Below, in pieces: positions 50,501 to 59,332 of a DNA stretch of 64,000 nucleotides. Made by a program: the position numbers and the translations under genes. This DNA is from Uloborus plumipes. Its lineage: Eukaryota; Arthropoda; Arachnida; Araneae; Uloboridae. The DNA lies in NCBI GenBank assembly GCA_038373865.1, contig JAXGGA010004728.1, forward strand, positions 21,133-85,132, read 5' to 3'. Numbering within the stretch: position 1 is the first letter of the stretch; the number at the start of each line of letters is the position of its first letter. Under the pieces are notes generated by a model. The model worked only from the letters and a program-made list of their open reading frames with translations, was not told where the DNA came from and ran no database searches.

Positions 50501-53500
50501 TTTTTGAAAACTTTTTTAATTTTAATAGCTGATCTTGATAGATTTTTATGTGCTGAATCCAAATCTGCTTGTAGTTTTTATGTATCACCCTTAGTTTCCA
50601 AGCAAAATGTATTTTATTATATAGTCTAATACCCATTTACAGTATATAGGGAAATCAATGAAACACTGTAGAATCGTAAAAATGGTTTGTATTTACAGTA
50701 AAATACTTGGAATAGTAATTTTATGTGATGATACAAGGTTCACTTGTCAACTGGAATTGCTTTATATTTTCTTTCCCTTTTTTCCTTGAAGCTTCTTGTG
50801 TAGCTTTTCCTGCGATGAATAGCTTGCTGAACTTCCCGGTGAAGTGACCAACAGTAATCCCCCATCATGTTGTAGCATGTGTTTCAGCAGTGCTGCCAAC
50901 ATCATCTTTGTTCATTAGACCTATTTTTTCATGTTATCTTAACTATGAAAAAGCTGTTAAATTCTAAAAATGTTTCTTTATTTCATGAATGTAACTATAA
51001 AATGTGAATAAATGGTGGGTGATACAACTTTTTAAGCATCATATTTGGATTCAGCAACCTAAACAACATAAGAATAAGGTATTTTCATTAAAAAAGTTTT
51101 TTCATCGTTGGCCTGTGTTATTCATAAATTTATTTTTTTTCATTTAAATTATTTTTGTTATTTCTTTATTTTTATTTTTTATTTATTTATTTTGTGTGTG
51201 TTGGGATTGGAATGTCTGGAAGGGAAAAAAGCGATTCTATTCTGCGCATAATTTGTACTTTTAAAAAATTAATAATAAATAAAAAAAAATAATAGTTATC
51301 ATGTCAATAAAATGAGTAATATTAAAAATAAAAATTAACATAATTTAAAAAATAATAAATAATATTTAAAATAAAAAATAATATTTAAAAAAAACAAATA
51401 AAATGATAAAGAGGGATAAAAATAAAAATTAAAAAGGACAAGAGGGTTGTGAAAAATTTGGGGGGGGGGGGGAATTGTGCCATTGAGCTTGGGGGGAGAT
51501 GGGCACCCCTGTGGGCAGATGTCATGTAATAGTGGAATAGGAGCCTAATTCAACGATAAAGAGACAACAGAACAAGAACGCAGTAAGACATTTTTTTTTT
51601 TATTACAGCATCCTTTAAAGACATAAAAAACACTCAAAGTAGAAACCATTTGATAAAATACATCACTCACAACGATTCAGCTTGGACCAGCAGCCTATCC
51701 AGGAATACTTCCTGGGAAGGACTACAAGTTTTGTGAGGAACTTCCAATTCATGAAGGGAAAAGCAAAGTCAATGAGGTTCAAAAGATTCAGCCCCCCCCC
51801 CCCCCCAAGTTATAAGGTCTAAAAATACAATTTTTGAAGTCTTAAAGTTGAAGAATAGACTGAGATGGGTAGTTAAGGAGAACTGTCTTGAAAATATTTC
51901 TAAATTCCAGTGTTAAAAGCAAAATTTAATTGGTCTTACTTAGAGGATGATGGGTCAGGGGAAGGAAGCATGCCCTTTAGCTCTTCCCATGGGTGCACCA
52001 CTGGCTTATACAACTAGAGTTTTTGGAATATACTCAGTATTTTGGAGATTCTTGAAGCAGCACCTCCAGTGGATGTGCATACTATAAGGTCAATAAAATC
52101 TGTTTTATCCATTCAATATCCTAAGCTATTATGTTCTCTTATACTCCTTTAAATTTTTCTAATAGGGGACACCTACACTATCTGTCGCTTTAAAATAGGC
52201 GTATCAATTTTAGAAACTTTGCATTGTCTCCATGGAAACCCCACGAAAGACAACAGTTTCACTCCTTTTTATACACTGCTGTTGAGGCATTTCATTTATT
52301 TTATGTTTATCGAATTAGGCTTACGCTTTTATTTATGCCCACGTATCTCAGTTATTTCTAAACGTTTTCTAACAAATCTAGTGCTAAATAGTTTGTTTTA
52401 TCAAGACCTGCCATCTTGAGTATCCGTTATATAAATACTTCAAAAAGTATTATATTAACGTTAAAGTTAAGTGGGAGAAAAGTCCATAGCGCAGTAACTA
52501 TGACAACCATCAGGGGAAATTTCACTTCCGGCTGCCTCCTCTGGTTACACAGGGTATACATACCTATGATGCTACAGGGCTGGTTAATGACTGCAAAAGG
52601 TCATTATCTTTTTATACGTGTGCATTTGTGTGTGTATGTTTTGAGTAGACCTGTCTGGACAGTTTTAGCATATTTTTAGTAAATAGTTTTTGCTTACGTT
52701 GCTAACTTTAGAAAAGAAAACTTCTATCAATATTAAAGTATCCAATATATGTTTAGCACATATAACCTTAGGTAATGATGATGTGCATAGATGGTTATTT
52801 TTGTAATTTTATAAAATGATAGGTAATTTTTCATTCTTATTAATAAAAGCTTATGCATACCCAAATTACTGCATGTTTTTAAAGCATTAATTACATCAAA
52901 ACTAATAAAGATAAATGTTGCAAATCAATGAAAAATTGAAGTAATCGTATAGCACCCAGGCAAAGAAAGTAACATAACTACAAAAAAGAGCAAATCAATG
53001 TTTTTAGCAATGGTGCTTTTAAGTAATTTTAGTCTCAAACATTACAATACAAGCAAAAAAGTTATGATGTGATGTTTGCTGGTTATTTCTTTCTGTCTTA
53101 AAATAATAATGCACACTTAAAATTAAAAAAAAAATCTTCTAACCTAAGAAATTTTAGTAATGTAACGAGTCCGTAGCACCTTCAACTTTCTTAAATGAGC
53201 ATTCCAATCTTGAGGAAGTAACTATAAATTTATTTACAAGTATGTACACCTTTTTACAATAGGAGCAGGAAACAATTGCAAAACATCCAGCAATTAGGTA
53301 ACAAACAGTACACTGTACTCTCAACAGTAACTCAGCACCACGTATCTAACGTGAACAGTAATTAAGGAAAATAACAAAAGCAAAACAACCATTCGCCCAA
53401 GCGAATAAAACCGAGCCTCTCAGAAATCCAATCTGAGAAAAACTAACTAACTGTGTTCAAGGCCAGCTATTTATACTCAGAACGAAATTTCGACAACATT

Positions 53501-56500
53501 CTAGCAAAATCCTGTTCATTCATAACTTAAATAATCCATTCAAGAAAGTTCTAGCGATAAAAAGAAAAACCTACAATAATACAGCTCAGCGCCAAAATGT
53601 CTTCATGCTTATTAAATGTGGGGCAGGTGCAAAAACTACAAAGTGTTACAGGGCTGGTATACAAGTGATAAAAGTGATATCTTCAGATACTTTTGCAACA
53701 TGTCGCCAGATAAAGCCAAAACTAGTGAAAATGATGCAAGGCAGGAAAAACAACAACTATTTACAAGATTTGTAACAATAATATACCGTTATTGATTATA
53801 TTGTTTAGCACCACTATGCTCCAATTACAAACTAACTTGAGCAATATTTGTGGCAAGAAAGAGCATTAAATTTAGGTTTTAGATCAATAGAGTACATTTT
53901 GCCAAAACTTTCGAGTTGTGACAATTTTATTACCTAGGTGAAATATAAAATATATACATAATATATACATACCTCGAGGAAAATATGCAGTGGAAGGTTA
54001 ATTAGCTGCACTATTTGGAAGTTGTTGGTTTGCCTTGGACTGTTATTTTCAAAAAACTAAGCTAATTTTTTTTCAATCTCAATAAAAGAGAAACCAACAT
54101 ATTTTTAGCATTTACTCATAGGCAAGGATGGTATTTATAAGCGAAAATTTTTCCAGGTGTATGAAATTATCAGTTTTCATTTAATTTAATAAAATATAAC
54201 TTATGCCCAAATTAGCCCGAGAGACCCTGTTTTTGAAAACCCACTCCATACTGTAACAACAATAATCATAATAAGGGGGATTAAAATATAAAGAACTTCA
54301 CCTCCTGGAGCAGATCCTACAGCAACTGACCCAATTCCTGAGTACATGTTCCGGAAGCCACCTGATTTCCAAAATCCAAGCCGGCTTTGCAGACGTGTTT
54401 TGATGGTGTCAAGAGGGAATAGGGACAAATCCACTGCCAGTCCAGCCGAAGCACCAGACTTACAGAAAAACACAAATAAATTCAGTTTAGGGTTATAAGT
54501 TTTAGATTTTACTGTAAAAGCTAAAAAATATTAAAGAATTTTTTTTTTCAAATACTATGATAATAATCAAAGTTCAATTCCATAAACTACAGAAATTTGT
54601 TCCGAAATTAAATCAGTAATTATTGAAACTATAACGATACGCAACACTGTTAAAACATAGAATATGATTTTATTTTCAACAATACATGTTAAATATTTGA
54701 AAAAGAACCACAGTGTAGCACTGAGTTGCAAAATGATATGTACAACTAGAAATTTTATGGTATAAAACCAAAAATTTATAAATAATTATCAGTAAATGTT
54801 AATTCAGAGATCAGTATGATTATTTCATCAAAACAGATAGTGATACAACACAAATACAGCGTTACATTTATTTTAAAAAATGATGTTTAAACTACTGCTA
54901 TGAATAATGAATTTTAACTACTGCTTATAAAACCAAACTACTACTCGTCAAATACTAGTCATAAAAAGTTTTCAGATTCACTTAAATTCCTATTGAGCGT
55001 AACGTCCGGTTTTATGTGTAGCCAAAAATCGGAGCGTGACAAATATTTAATTTTGGAATACCCTGTCCATTTCTACTTCATTTTTTAAAGTTATTTCGAG
55101 TTCAATAGCTCGTTGAATACACTATTGTGTTTCGGAAAAAAAAATATTTTAAACATCAAAGTTAACATAGCTCTAAATATCTCTCGAATTTGCATTTGAT
55201 AATTAATCACACTTTTTTGTGTATCAAAATATGTGAGCAGGCACTGATTATATTTCTGAATTGAAGTATAAAGTGGAGGATATTCCTCTTAAAATCGGAA
55301 ACTGAAATCTTTCCCGGAAAACCAATAAAATCCGGATTAGTTAAAAGGCATTAAATTTAATATGAAATTCAAATGCATTGTCCAAAGGTCTTTTTTTCTA
55401 ATTAACCCTCTCGGCACCCTGGACCTCATATGAGGCTCCTACTTTTGAACTCAATTTTGGAAGAAGTAAACACTTAAAATGATTTTTTTTTCCGTCAGTG
55501 ACTCCACCTATTCATGTAGATCACATATGAGGCTCCTAAGTGAAAAAAAAATCATTTTAAGTGTTTACTTCTTCCAAAATTGAGTTCAAAAGTAGGAGCC
55601 TCATGTGAGGTCCAGGGTGCCGAGAGGGTTAAAAAAACTAGTGTTTGAAGCAAAGACGAGATAATTGTATGATTATGGTTAAATTGTTACTTTTTGAAAC
55701 TGAAAAGTTTACCTAAACTGTAGTCTATATTATGTAAATATTACACACAAGTAAATAAGATACAAATATGCTTACCGTATTTTTTTATGTACGACAACAT
55801 ACAGCAGTCGAATCACCACGAACAATTGTTAAAACACTAAAATACAGGGTGCGGCAAAAAATCTCGGACAAAGTTTGTCACGTCCTGGCACCAACATGTT
55901 TTACCGTATACTGCTAATTATTTTTTTTAAAGATTCTACATGTTTTCCAGCATTGAGGAGTGCAGTGTCGATTTTGTATTCATCAATGTTGTTTTGTTTG
56001 CAGAATGACAGAAAGATGCGTTGCTATTTTTTTACTGTTTCGAGCTTGTAAACGTCAATTCGTTTGCTCAAAATTCCTCAACAGGGTGTTTCCGATGCAA
56101 TTAGCCGGTACAAAGTGCTTGGTCATGACTTACACCGTCCAGGAAGCAGAAGAAAACGAACCTTGAACACATTTTCCAACCGCAGGCTCATCAAGAAGCG
56201 AGTGCAGCGAAATTTGAGGGTCTCCATTCAAAAAACCGCTCGTAAGATCGAATCAGCAACCGATCAGTTCGGCGAATAGCTAAACAAGAACTCAAACTGA
56301 AGCCGTACAAGCTCCTAAAGGTGCAAATTCTCACTGAAGAGAAAAAGTGCGTAAGACTTCAAACATGTCGCCAGCTCAAACGTCGGGCCGCAGGTGATAG
56401 ATGGAGGCGCATCCTCTTCACAGATGAGAAGCCGTTCACTGTCGAACAGGCGCATAACCGCCAAAATGACAGAATCTGGTTCACTGAAGCTCCTGGCACA

Positions 56501-58963
56501 TCGACCATCGTCAAACACAACCAAAATCCACAATCGGGGATGGTCTGGGGAGGAATTTGCGACAGCGGCAAAACTCCTCTTGTTTTTGTGGATTAAGGGG
56601 TCAAAATCAACCAAGAAGTGTATCGCCGCAACATTTTTCAGGCCGTCGTACTTCTATGAGCCCAGCAGCGCTTTGGTGATGAGGATTGGATGTTCCAGAA
56701 GGACTCAGCGCCGGCTCACAGGACAAAAACGACTCAGGACTTGTGCTGGACCCAATTTTTAGACTTCATCTCCTCTACGGAATGCCTCCTACTCGCCGAA
56801 TCTGAATCCCATGGATTACAGTGTGTGGTCCATTTTGGAGGCCAGGGCCTGTGCTAAGCCCCACAAAAGCTTGGAATCGCTGAAGCAGTCGCTTCTTTGA
56901 GAATGAGCCCGATTGTCGCTGGAAGAGCTGCGGCCCATCGCAGAAAATTTCAAGTTACGTTTGGATCTGTGTATCACCGCTGAAGGAAGCCACTTCGAAA
57001 CCGGCTGAGTATATCATTGTAAGAAGTCTATGTTATCATTATTAATTGTTGTTTTGTTAATTTTCTTTTATTTAATAAAATTATCACAATAAATCTTTGT
57101 CCGGGTTTTTCTGCCGCACCCTGTACATTGCACTAGAGAAAATATTATGTAGTATTGATTCAACGGAATGAAGAAATCTATTGAAGAGCAGAAGATTTGC
57201 TTGGACTCTTCTGCTTATAACCTTATTATAGACATGCTGAAATAGATTACACGGTGCCTCATTCAGAAGAAAAGTGCGGATGTGTGCATTAACATCCCAT
57301 GTTTCCAGTGTAAAAGATTAAGCTTTTGAATAGCTTGTTTAGACACAGCAAGGCAATAATTTTTCCTTTATGGATGGGTAGGGAAACGGATTGCTTGTCT
57401 CATTGAGCAATATAATTTCATCGCCATAGTTCGTTTTAATGAAGAGTTCAATTTTTTTTTTTTAATTTGGATTTTTTATTTATTTATATATTTATTTATT
57501 TATTTTTTTTTTTTTTCTGTTTGGAGCTTTTTTGGTCGGTAGAGCTCGGCGCCTTTGAGGCTCTGGCACCCCTGTGCGGCGCACGGCTTTGCACATTGGC
57601 ACGGCTCGGCCCTGATTAAACAAGGACACTATGTAGTAACCCTCATTTCCTTAACGAACTGATCATCTCTCACACTTGAATTCAATGTGCACAAGAAAGA
57701 CATTAAAATTTCAATGTAAAGAGCTTCAGGACAATAACTATTAGTTATACATAGATTCCAACATTTTAAAATGATTTCTATAGAGTTTATTTGTAAAAAA
57801 ATCAACATGTAGTGATGTAGTGCATGGCCTTTTTCCCTGAGATTTCACACTGACTAATGGTCAGCATAAAATTTAAAGCTTTTAGACAACTACTTTTCTA
57901 ATGCCATGTGTATTCGTATATACCCTAAAGCAACCATGACCAGTGATTGGAAAAACTACATGTCTTTTGTAGCAAACTACATATACAACTACTTTGCTAT
58001 AAATGTAGTTAACTACAACTACAACTACTTTTTTTTAATGTAGCGACTACAAACTACTTTTGAATTGTAGCCACTACTTTGCTACTATTTTAAAAATAGA
58101 TAAATAAGAAGCAAAAACGTTTGAGGATTGATCGAAAAAATTCCATAGGTGGTTTACATTAATAAATTAACTCATTTGAACGTGGGATAGAACTAGGAAT
58201 TGCCTTTGAATTGATTTATTACTTTTCCTTTTTTTCGCTAAAATCTACTTTTCCGATTTTTTTTTACAATTTTTACAAATATTTGACACAAGAAAGGCTT
58301 CAAAATATTGAAAGAATTCAACCTTCAATCTTTTTTCTTAATTTTTTGCCATTGAATATTTATTAACATGAAAATTATTTGAAGGAATATAACAATTATG
58401 ATGCCAAATAAACCAATGACATCAAACAGATCGAATATATTTCGTCAAAATGCTGTATCTACAGATCAGCTCATATTTTTATGGTTCTTATTTCTCATTG
58501 CGTCCGCTACGGTACTCGTGCAAGACTTGCACCAGTCAGAGTCAATTAAACCTTGTTTTTTTCCTTCTTTCTCTTTTTTTAAAATTTGTTTCATTTATTT
58601 ATTTATTTATTTTAATTTAAAAGTTTCCAGAAATCGCTACTAACTACTATTTTTTTGTATCGTGCTACTCACTACTCTACTTTTTTTGAAAAGTCGTGCG
58701 CTACACTACAAACTACTAAAAAATGTAGCAACTACAGTAGTTTCGCTACTTATAGCGCGCTACTTCCGACCACTACCCACGACGATAAAAATCAATGTTC
58801 AAGCGCAACAAAAACACAAAACTTGGAGACACTGTAAGAAAGAGAGTAGTGAATAAAATATCATAACATATGAAACACAAAATTATTGGAATTTGCCGTG
58901 CTTGATTAATATTACCATCAACGAAATAGCAAATGAAGGATTATTTTCGTCAATGTCCGCCAT
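27330..58963 (-). CDS. SLC25A26: Mitochondrial S-adenosylmethionine carrier, nine coding exons
   Basis: Inner-membrane carrier that imports S-adenosylmethionine into mitochondria in exchange for S-adenosylhomocysteine, supplying matrix methylation. Coding exons (minus): 58963-58916, 54458-54302, 50130-50021, 44559-44455, 38146-38054, 36844-36775, 35252-35188, 34464-34391 and 27435-27330; 828 nt, 275 residues, close to the human protein (about 274). All introns are GT-AG and the phases join correctly. The three carrier repeats each carry the signature: [10 protein letters not shown] (31-40), [10 protein letters not shown] (113-122) and [10 protein letters not shown] (204-213). Other diagnostic stretches are [17 protein letters not shown] and [11 protein letters not shown]. 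The start has a strong context (A at -3, G at +4) in a short exon encoding [16 protein letters not shown]. The 31.6-kb span is due to transposon-filled introns. It is divergent from SELENOH with 369 bp between ATGs. Confidence 0.95.
28700..30124. other. Intronic stretch with repeat-like blocks, no gene
   Basis: Includes a G-run near 28782-28793 and a perfect hairpin AGCCCT (29580-29585) / AGGGCT (29591-29596) at the start of an unclassified block running to about 29740. Nothing coding was recognised. Confidence 0.35.
30526..31380 (+). pseudogene. CR1 ORF1 (PHD-like finger + SGNH esterase), broken
   Basis: The first part has spaced cysteines ([12 protein letters not shown], then CTKC), a PHD-like zinc finger. 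After an in-frame TAG at 30823-30825 the same frame gives the esterase blocks [11 protein letters not shown] (catalytic serine) and LWVGTNDVG, ending at 31164. The final catalytic block, [11 protein letters not shown] with Asp and His, appears near 31280-31310 in another frame. CR1 ORF1 proteins bind the element's RNA or aid its mobility; this copy cannot make a full product. Confidence 0.75.
31494..34268 (+). pseudogene. CR1 ORF2 (endonuclease + reverse transcriptase), frameshifted
   Basis: 31494-32114 encodes an apurinic-like endonuclease: [16 protein letters not shown] (Glu), [15 protein letters not shown], and DSEHNSIRF with the His just past a frame break near 32100-32145. Reverse transcriptase follows from about 32382 with breaks near 32864, 33010 and 33230: VVYIDFQK then FNKVPH in the next frame, [14 protein letters not shown], and the catalytic FADD box near 33478-33489. 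The C-terminus has [20 protein letters not shown], a conserved LINE tail block. At least four frame disruptions make it nonfunctional. Confidence 0.88.
34391..34464 (-). CDS. SLC25A26: SLC25A26 coding exon 8
   Basis: Encodes [20 protein letters not shown] and EGFK in the third repeat's matrix region; ends in phase 2 (AG) before donor GTGAGG. The CR1 insertion begins just beyond this donor. Confidence 0.9.
35188..35252 (-). CDS. SLC25A26: SLC25A26 coding exon 7
   Basis: Completes G195 and encodes [20 protein letters not shown], holding the third carrier signature. Acceptor TTAG, donor GTAAG. Confidence 0.93.
36775..36844 (-). CDS. SLC25A26: SLC25A26 coding exon 6
   Basis: Encodes [20 protein letters not shown] and AVA, ending in phase 1 at the donor GTGAG; matches the WQSAVCGAFAG region of vertebrate SAM carriers. 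Confidence 0.92.
38054..38146 (-). CDS. SLC25A26: SLC25A26 coding exon 5
   Basis: Encodes [20 protein letters not shown] and [11 protein letters not shown], among the most conserved parts of SAM carriers. Acceptor ATAG, donor GTTTGT. Confidence 0.94.
38471..38523. repeat. (TA)n / (CA)n microsatellite
   Basis: A TATATA run followed by about twelve CA units. Confidence 0.9.
39205..40810 (-). pseudogene. Decayed ZMYM1-type hAT transposase
   Basis: Read from high to low coordinates the pieces of a hAT transposase appear in order across several frames. A TTF-type zinc finger lies at 40804-40440 ([20 protein letters not shown]), then a DUF4371-like segment at 40175-39933 with [14 protein letters not shown], then [16 protein letters not shown] (39892-39840). 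The hAT C-terminal dimerisation region is at 39392-39215 ([20 protein letters not shown]). Frameshifts occur at nearly every boundary. This is the ZMYM1-like lineage of hAT elements common in animals. A CGGATTTAGGACAG...GGGGGG motif near 38556-38590 may be its terminal end. It lies in SLC25A26 intron 4. Confidence 0.8.
40805..40941. repeat. 81-bp tandem duplication (second copy partial)
   Basis: GGATCTCT at 40805 recurs at 40886 and the following ~57 bases match with a few substitutions. It adjoins the N-terminal end of the hAT relic. Confidence 0.75.
41710..41736. repeat. G14-CCA-C10 foldback
   Basis: A run of 14 G (41710-41723) is followed after CCA by 10 C (41727-41736), able to form a GC hairpin in an otherwise AT-rich intron. 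Confidence 0.85.
43510..43680. repeat. G-rich MITE-like block
   Basis: Left GGGGACGTCATTT and right (reverse complement) GGCCCGTCATTTAGG face each other around a long G-run near 43540-43553 and a C-run near 43653-43664. Ends are imperfect and no clear target duplication was seen. Confidence 0.4.
44455..44559 (-). CDS. SLC25A26: SLC25A26 coding exon 4
   Basis: Encodes [20 protein letters not shown] and fifteen further residues; holds the second carrier signature. Acceptor TTAG, donor GTATGA. Confidence 0.94.
45197..45939. mobile_element. pogo/Tigger-type MITE candidate
   Basis: Left end CAGTACTACCTCCTTTAAAG and right end (reverse complement) CAGTAAAATCTCTCAATAAG share CAGTA, CTC and, a few bases on, GACAC. 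The left side is preceded by TA. Divergence is substantial, and the Tc1 element is inserted about eight bases beyond the right end. Confidence 0.45.
45948..47165 (-). mobile_element. Tc1-like transposon, complete, 1,218 bp
   Basis: 27-bp perfect terminal inverted repeats, beginning CACTGAAGTGACAAAAGTCA, at 45948-45974 and 47139-47165, flanked by TA on both sides (45946-45947, 47166-47167). The interior is almost entirely one transposase frame. Perfect repeats and an open frame indicate recent insertion. Lies in SLC25A26 intron 3. Confidence 0.93.
45979..47025 (-). CDS. Tc1/mariner transposase, 348 aa, first catalytic Asp replaced by Asn
   Basis: Cut-and-paste transposase acting on the element's 27-bp ends. 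The N-terminus (residues 10-75) has a helix-turn-helix ([20 protein letters not shown]) and the [14 protein letters not shown] linker/AT-hook-like segment, then a second helix-turn-helix region (80-120). The catalytic domain has AWSNESRF where active relatives have a D at that place (residue 157, codon AAT), [10 protein letters not shown] with D248, and [11 protein letters not shown] with E285. D248 and E285 are separated by 36 residues, as in the DD36E group (called Incomer) rather than classic DD34E Tc1. Length is normal and there are no stops. Three Met codons open the frame, so the start is uncertain by two residues. Asn at the first catalytic site predicts loss of metal binding, so this copy is probably inactive. 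Confidence 0.93.
   Translation of the reverse strand: MMMTARRELTDFERGMLVGARRMGHAISEIVREFNIPRSTVSRVCREYEISGITSHHGQRSGRPPALKDRDRRRLQRVVNSNRQATLRQITVEINVGRTMDVSARTVRRNLDFLGYSSRRPTRVPLLTERHRLQQLSWAREHIGWSLDEWKTVAWSNESRFQLVRADGRVRVWRRPHEAMDPNCQQGTVQAGGGSVMVWAVFSWHGLGPLVRLDRTLTGNAYVQLLGDHLQPFMDFMYPNNDGIFMDDNAPCHRATTVRNWFEENSGQFQRMIWPPRSPDMNPIEHLWDTIERSVRAQNPAPSTLSQLWTSIETAWLNIPAEDFQRLVESMPRRVVALRRAKGGPTRY
48702..49464. mobile_element. Nonautonomous element with ACTTCCTTTTACGT ends
   Basis: Left ACTTCCTTTTACGT (48702-48715) and right ACGTAAAAGGAAGT (49451-49464) are perfect 14-bp inverted repeats, 15 counting one more base each side. The right end is also a near palindrome (ACTTCCTTTACTACG...). The interior has many CGCCAAG/CTTGGCG boxes in both orientations (48890-49040) and short CATACG-type repeats. 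No target duplication was seen and no protein was recognised. Confidence 0.5.
50021..50130 (-). CDS. SLC25A26: SLC25A26 coding exon 3
   Basis: Completes A69 and encodes [20 protein letters not shown] and sixteen further residues ending CGEV. Acceptor ACAG, donor GTATGT. Confidence 0.93.
50333..51511. mobile_element. hAT-type nonautonomous element, 1.18 kb
   Basis: Left end CAGGGTGCCCACAG and right end (reverse complement) CAGGGGTGCCCATC; flanked by TCGGCAGA (50325-50332) and TGGGCAGA (51512-51519), an 8-bp target duplication with one mismatch, as hAT makes. Both subterminal regions contain AATTTTTGGGGGG-type G-runs and a CGCCATG/GTGCCATTG motif. The interior is low-complexity AT plus a second, nested element. 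Confidence 0.65.
50479..51118. mobile_element. MITE nested within the hAT-type element
   Basis: Ends ACACAGGCCAAC and GTTGGCCTGTGT are perfect 12-bp inverted repeats, continuing into partial complementarity (AAAAAAAACC / AAAAAAC). Flanked by TT/TA, so the target may be TA. No coding content. Confidence 0.6.
53161..53650 (-). mobile_element. Solo-LTR-like unit, 490 bp
   Basis: On the minus strand it starts TGTAACAC and ends TCGTTACA, with a TGTAAC/GTTACA inverted pair at its ends. A TATAAATA box lies at 53476-53469 with a plausible start region just downstream, and AATAAA at 53234-53229 about 70 bp before the end: the U3-R-U5 order of an LTR. No matching second LTR or internal genes were found, and no clear target duplication. 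Confidence 0.5.
54302..54458 (-). CDS. SLC25A26: SLC25A26 coding exon 2
   Basis: Encodes residues 17-68: [20 protein letters not shown], the first carrier signature, then [20 protein letters not shown]. Acceptor TAAG, donor GTGAAG in phase 1. Confidence 0.94.
55406..55628. mobile_element. Foldback piggyBac-type MITE, 223 bp, TTAA target sites
   Basis: TTAA on both sides (55402-55405, 55629-55632). Two arms of about 85 bp, starting CCCTCTCGGCACCCTGGACC and read as inverted repeats with one mismatch, enclose a ~50-base centre that itself holds a third partial copy (CATATGAGGCTCCTA). CCC ends with TTAA duplication fit piggyBac. The near-perfect arms suggest a young copy. Confidence 0.85.
55845..57123 (+). 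mobile_element. Decayed mariner-like transposon, 1,279 bp
   Basis: Terminal inverted repeats start CAGGGTGCGGCA on both sides (55845 and, reversed, 57123) and continue imperfectly to GGACAAAG, flanked by TA (55843-55844, 57124-57125). The interior is a broken transposase. Located in SLC25A26 intron 1. Confidence 0.85.
55980..57008 (+). pseudogene. Broken mariner-like transposase
   Basis: A helix-turn-helix region is readable at 56064-56280 ([17 protein letters not shown]), the first catalytic block [13 protein letters not shown] near 56412-56450, MVWGGI near 56540, a stop at 56594-56596, then [13 protein letters not shown] near 56685-56725 and, in another frame, [13 protein letters not shown] near 56790-56830. 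The third catalytic position is D and lies about 37 residues after the second once the frameshift is allowed for, so this is a DD37D-like mariner relative rather than a DDE Tc1. Confidence 0.8.
57941..58775. mobile_element. hAT-type MITE rich in ACTAC repeats
   Basis: Left CAGTGATTGGAAAAACTAC and right (reverse complement) TAGTGGTCGGAAGTAGC are related ends; the flanking 8-mers ACCATGAC (57933-57940) and CCCACGAC (58776-58783) match at six of eight positions. Subterminal regions on both sides are packed with ACTAC/GTAGC units (57955-58090, 58630-58760). No coding content. It lies in SLC25A26 intron 1, about 140 bp from exon 1. Confidence 0.6.
58916..58963 (-). CDS. SLC25A26: SLC25A26 coding exon 1 with start codon
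   Basis: ATG at 58963-58961 in the context AAACATGG; encodes [16 protein letters not shown] and ends at donor GTAATA. FAISLM followed by SGASAG matches the FVAALVAGG start of vertebrate SAM carriers, and the phase fits exon 2. Confidence 0.85.
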
Positions 58964-59332
58964 GTTTAAACAAAAGATAACTTTGTAATGTTTTGTTGAG
59001 GAGTTTCAAATCTAGTCAGACTATTTTTATGAAATACGTATGTGTGAACAGTAAAAAATAATAAATACTGCTTTAAATAAAGAAAACATAAAGTGAGCCT
59101 TAAAGAATAATTTTCAAAACATAATTTAAAGAAATTCATTTTAGAATAAGCATCCGCTTGCAGTTCACTATTTTATTTCTGCCTTAAAGTCGTAAACTGG
59201 CAACAATTTCAGTTCTATTACCTGTTTGAACCGGTTAAACGCTTTCCTTCAAACGCCAATTGAGAAATCAAATACCGGTTGTATTCGAAAAAGTCCGAAT
59301 TAATATCATTTGGAAATTTATTTTTCAATAAA
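58964..59332. promoter_or_regulatory. Candidate bidirectional promoter, SLC25A26 / SELENOH
   Basis: The 369 bp between the two divergent start codons must hold both 5' UTRs and both promoters unless upstream noncoding exons exist. No TATA box stands out in either direction. The role is inferred from gene arrangement only. Confidence 0.55.

Noticed and set aside
59279..59332. Upstream start extending SELENOH by 18 residues
   Set aside because: It relies on a TTG; the ATG at 59333 has strong context and begins the basic MAGKRSVKAK segment.
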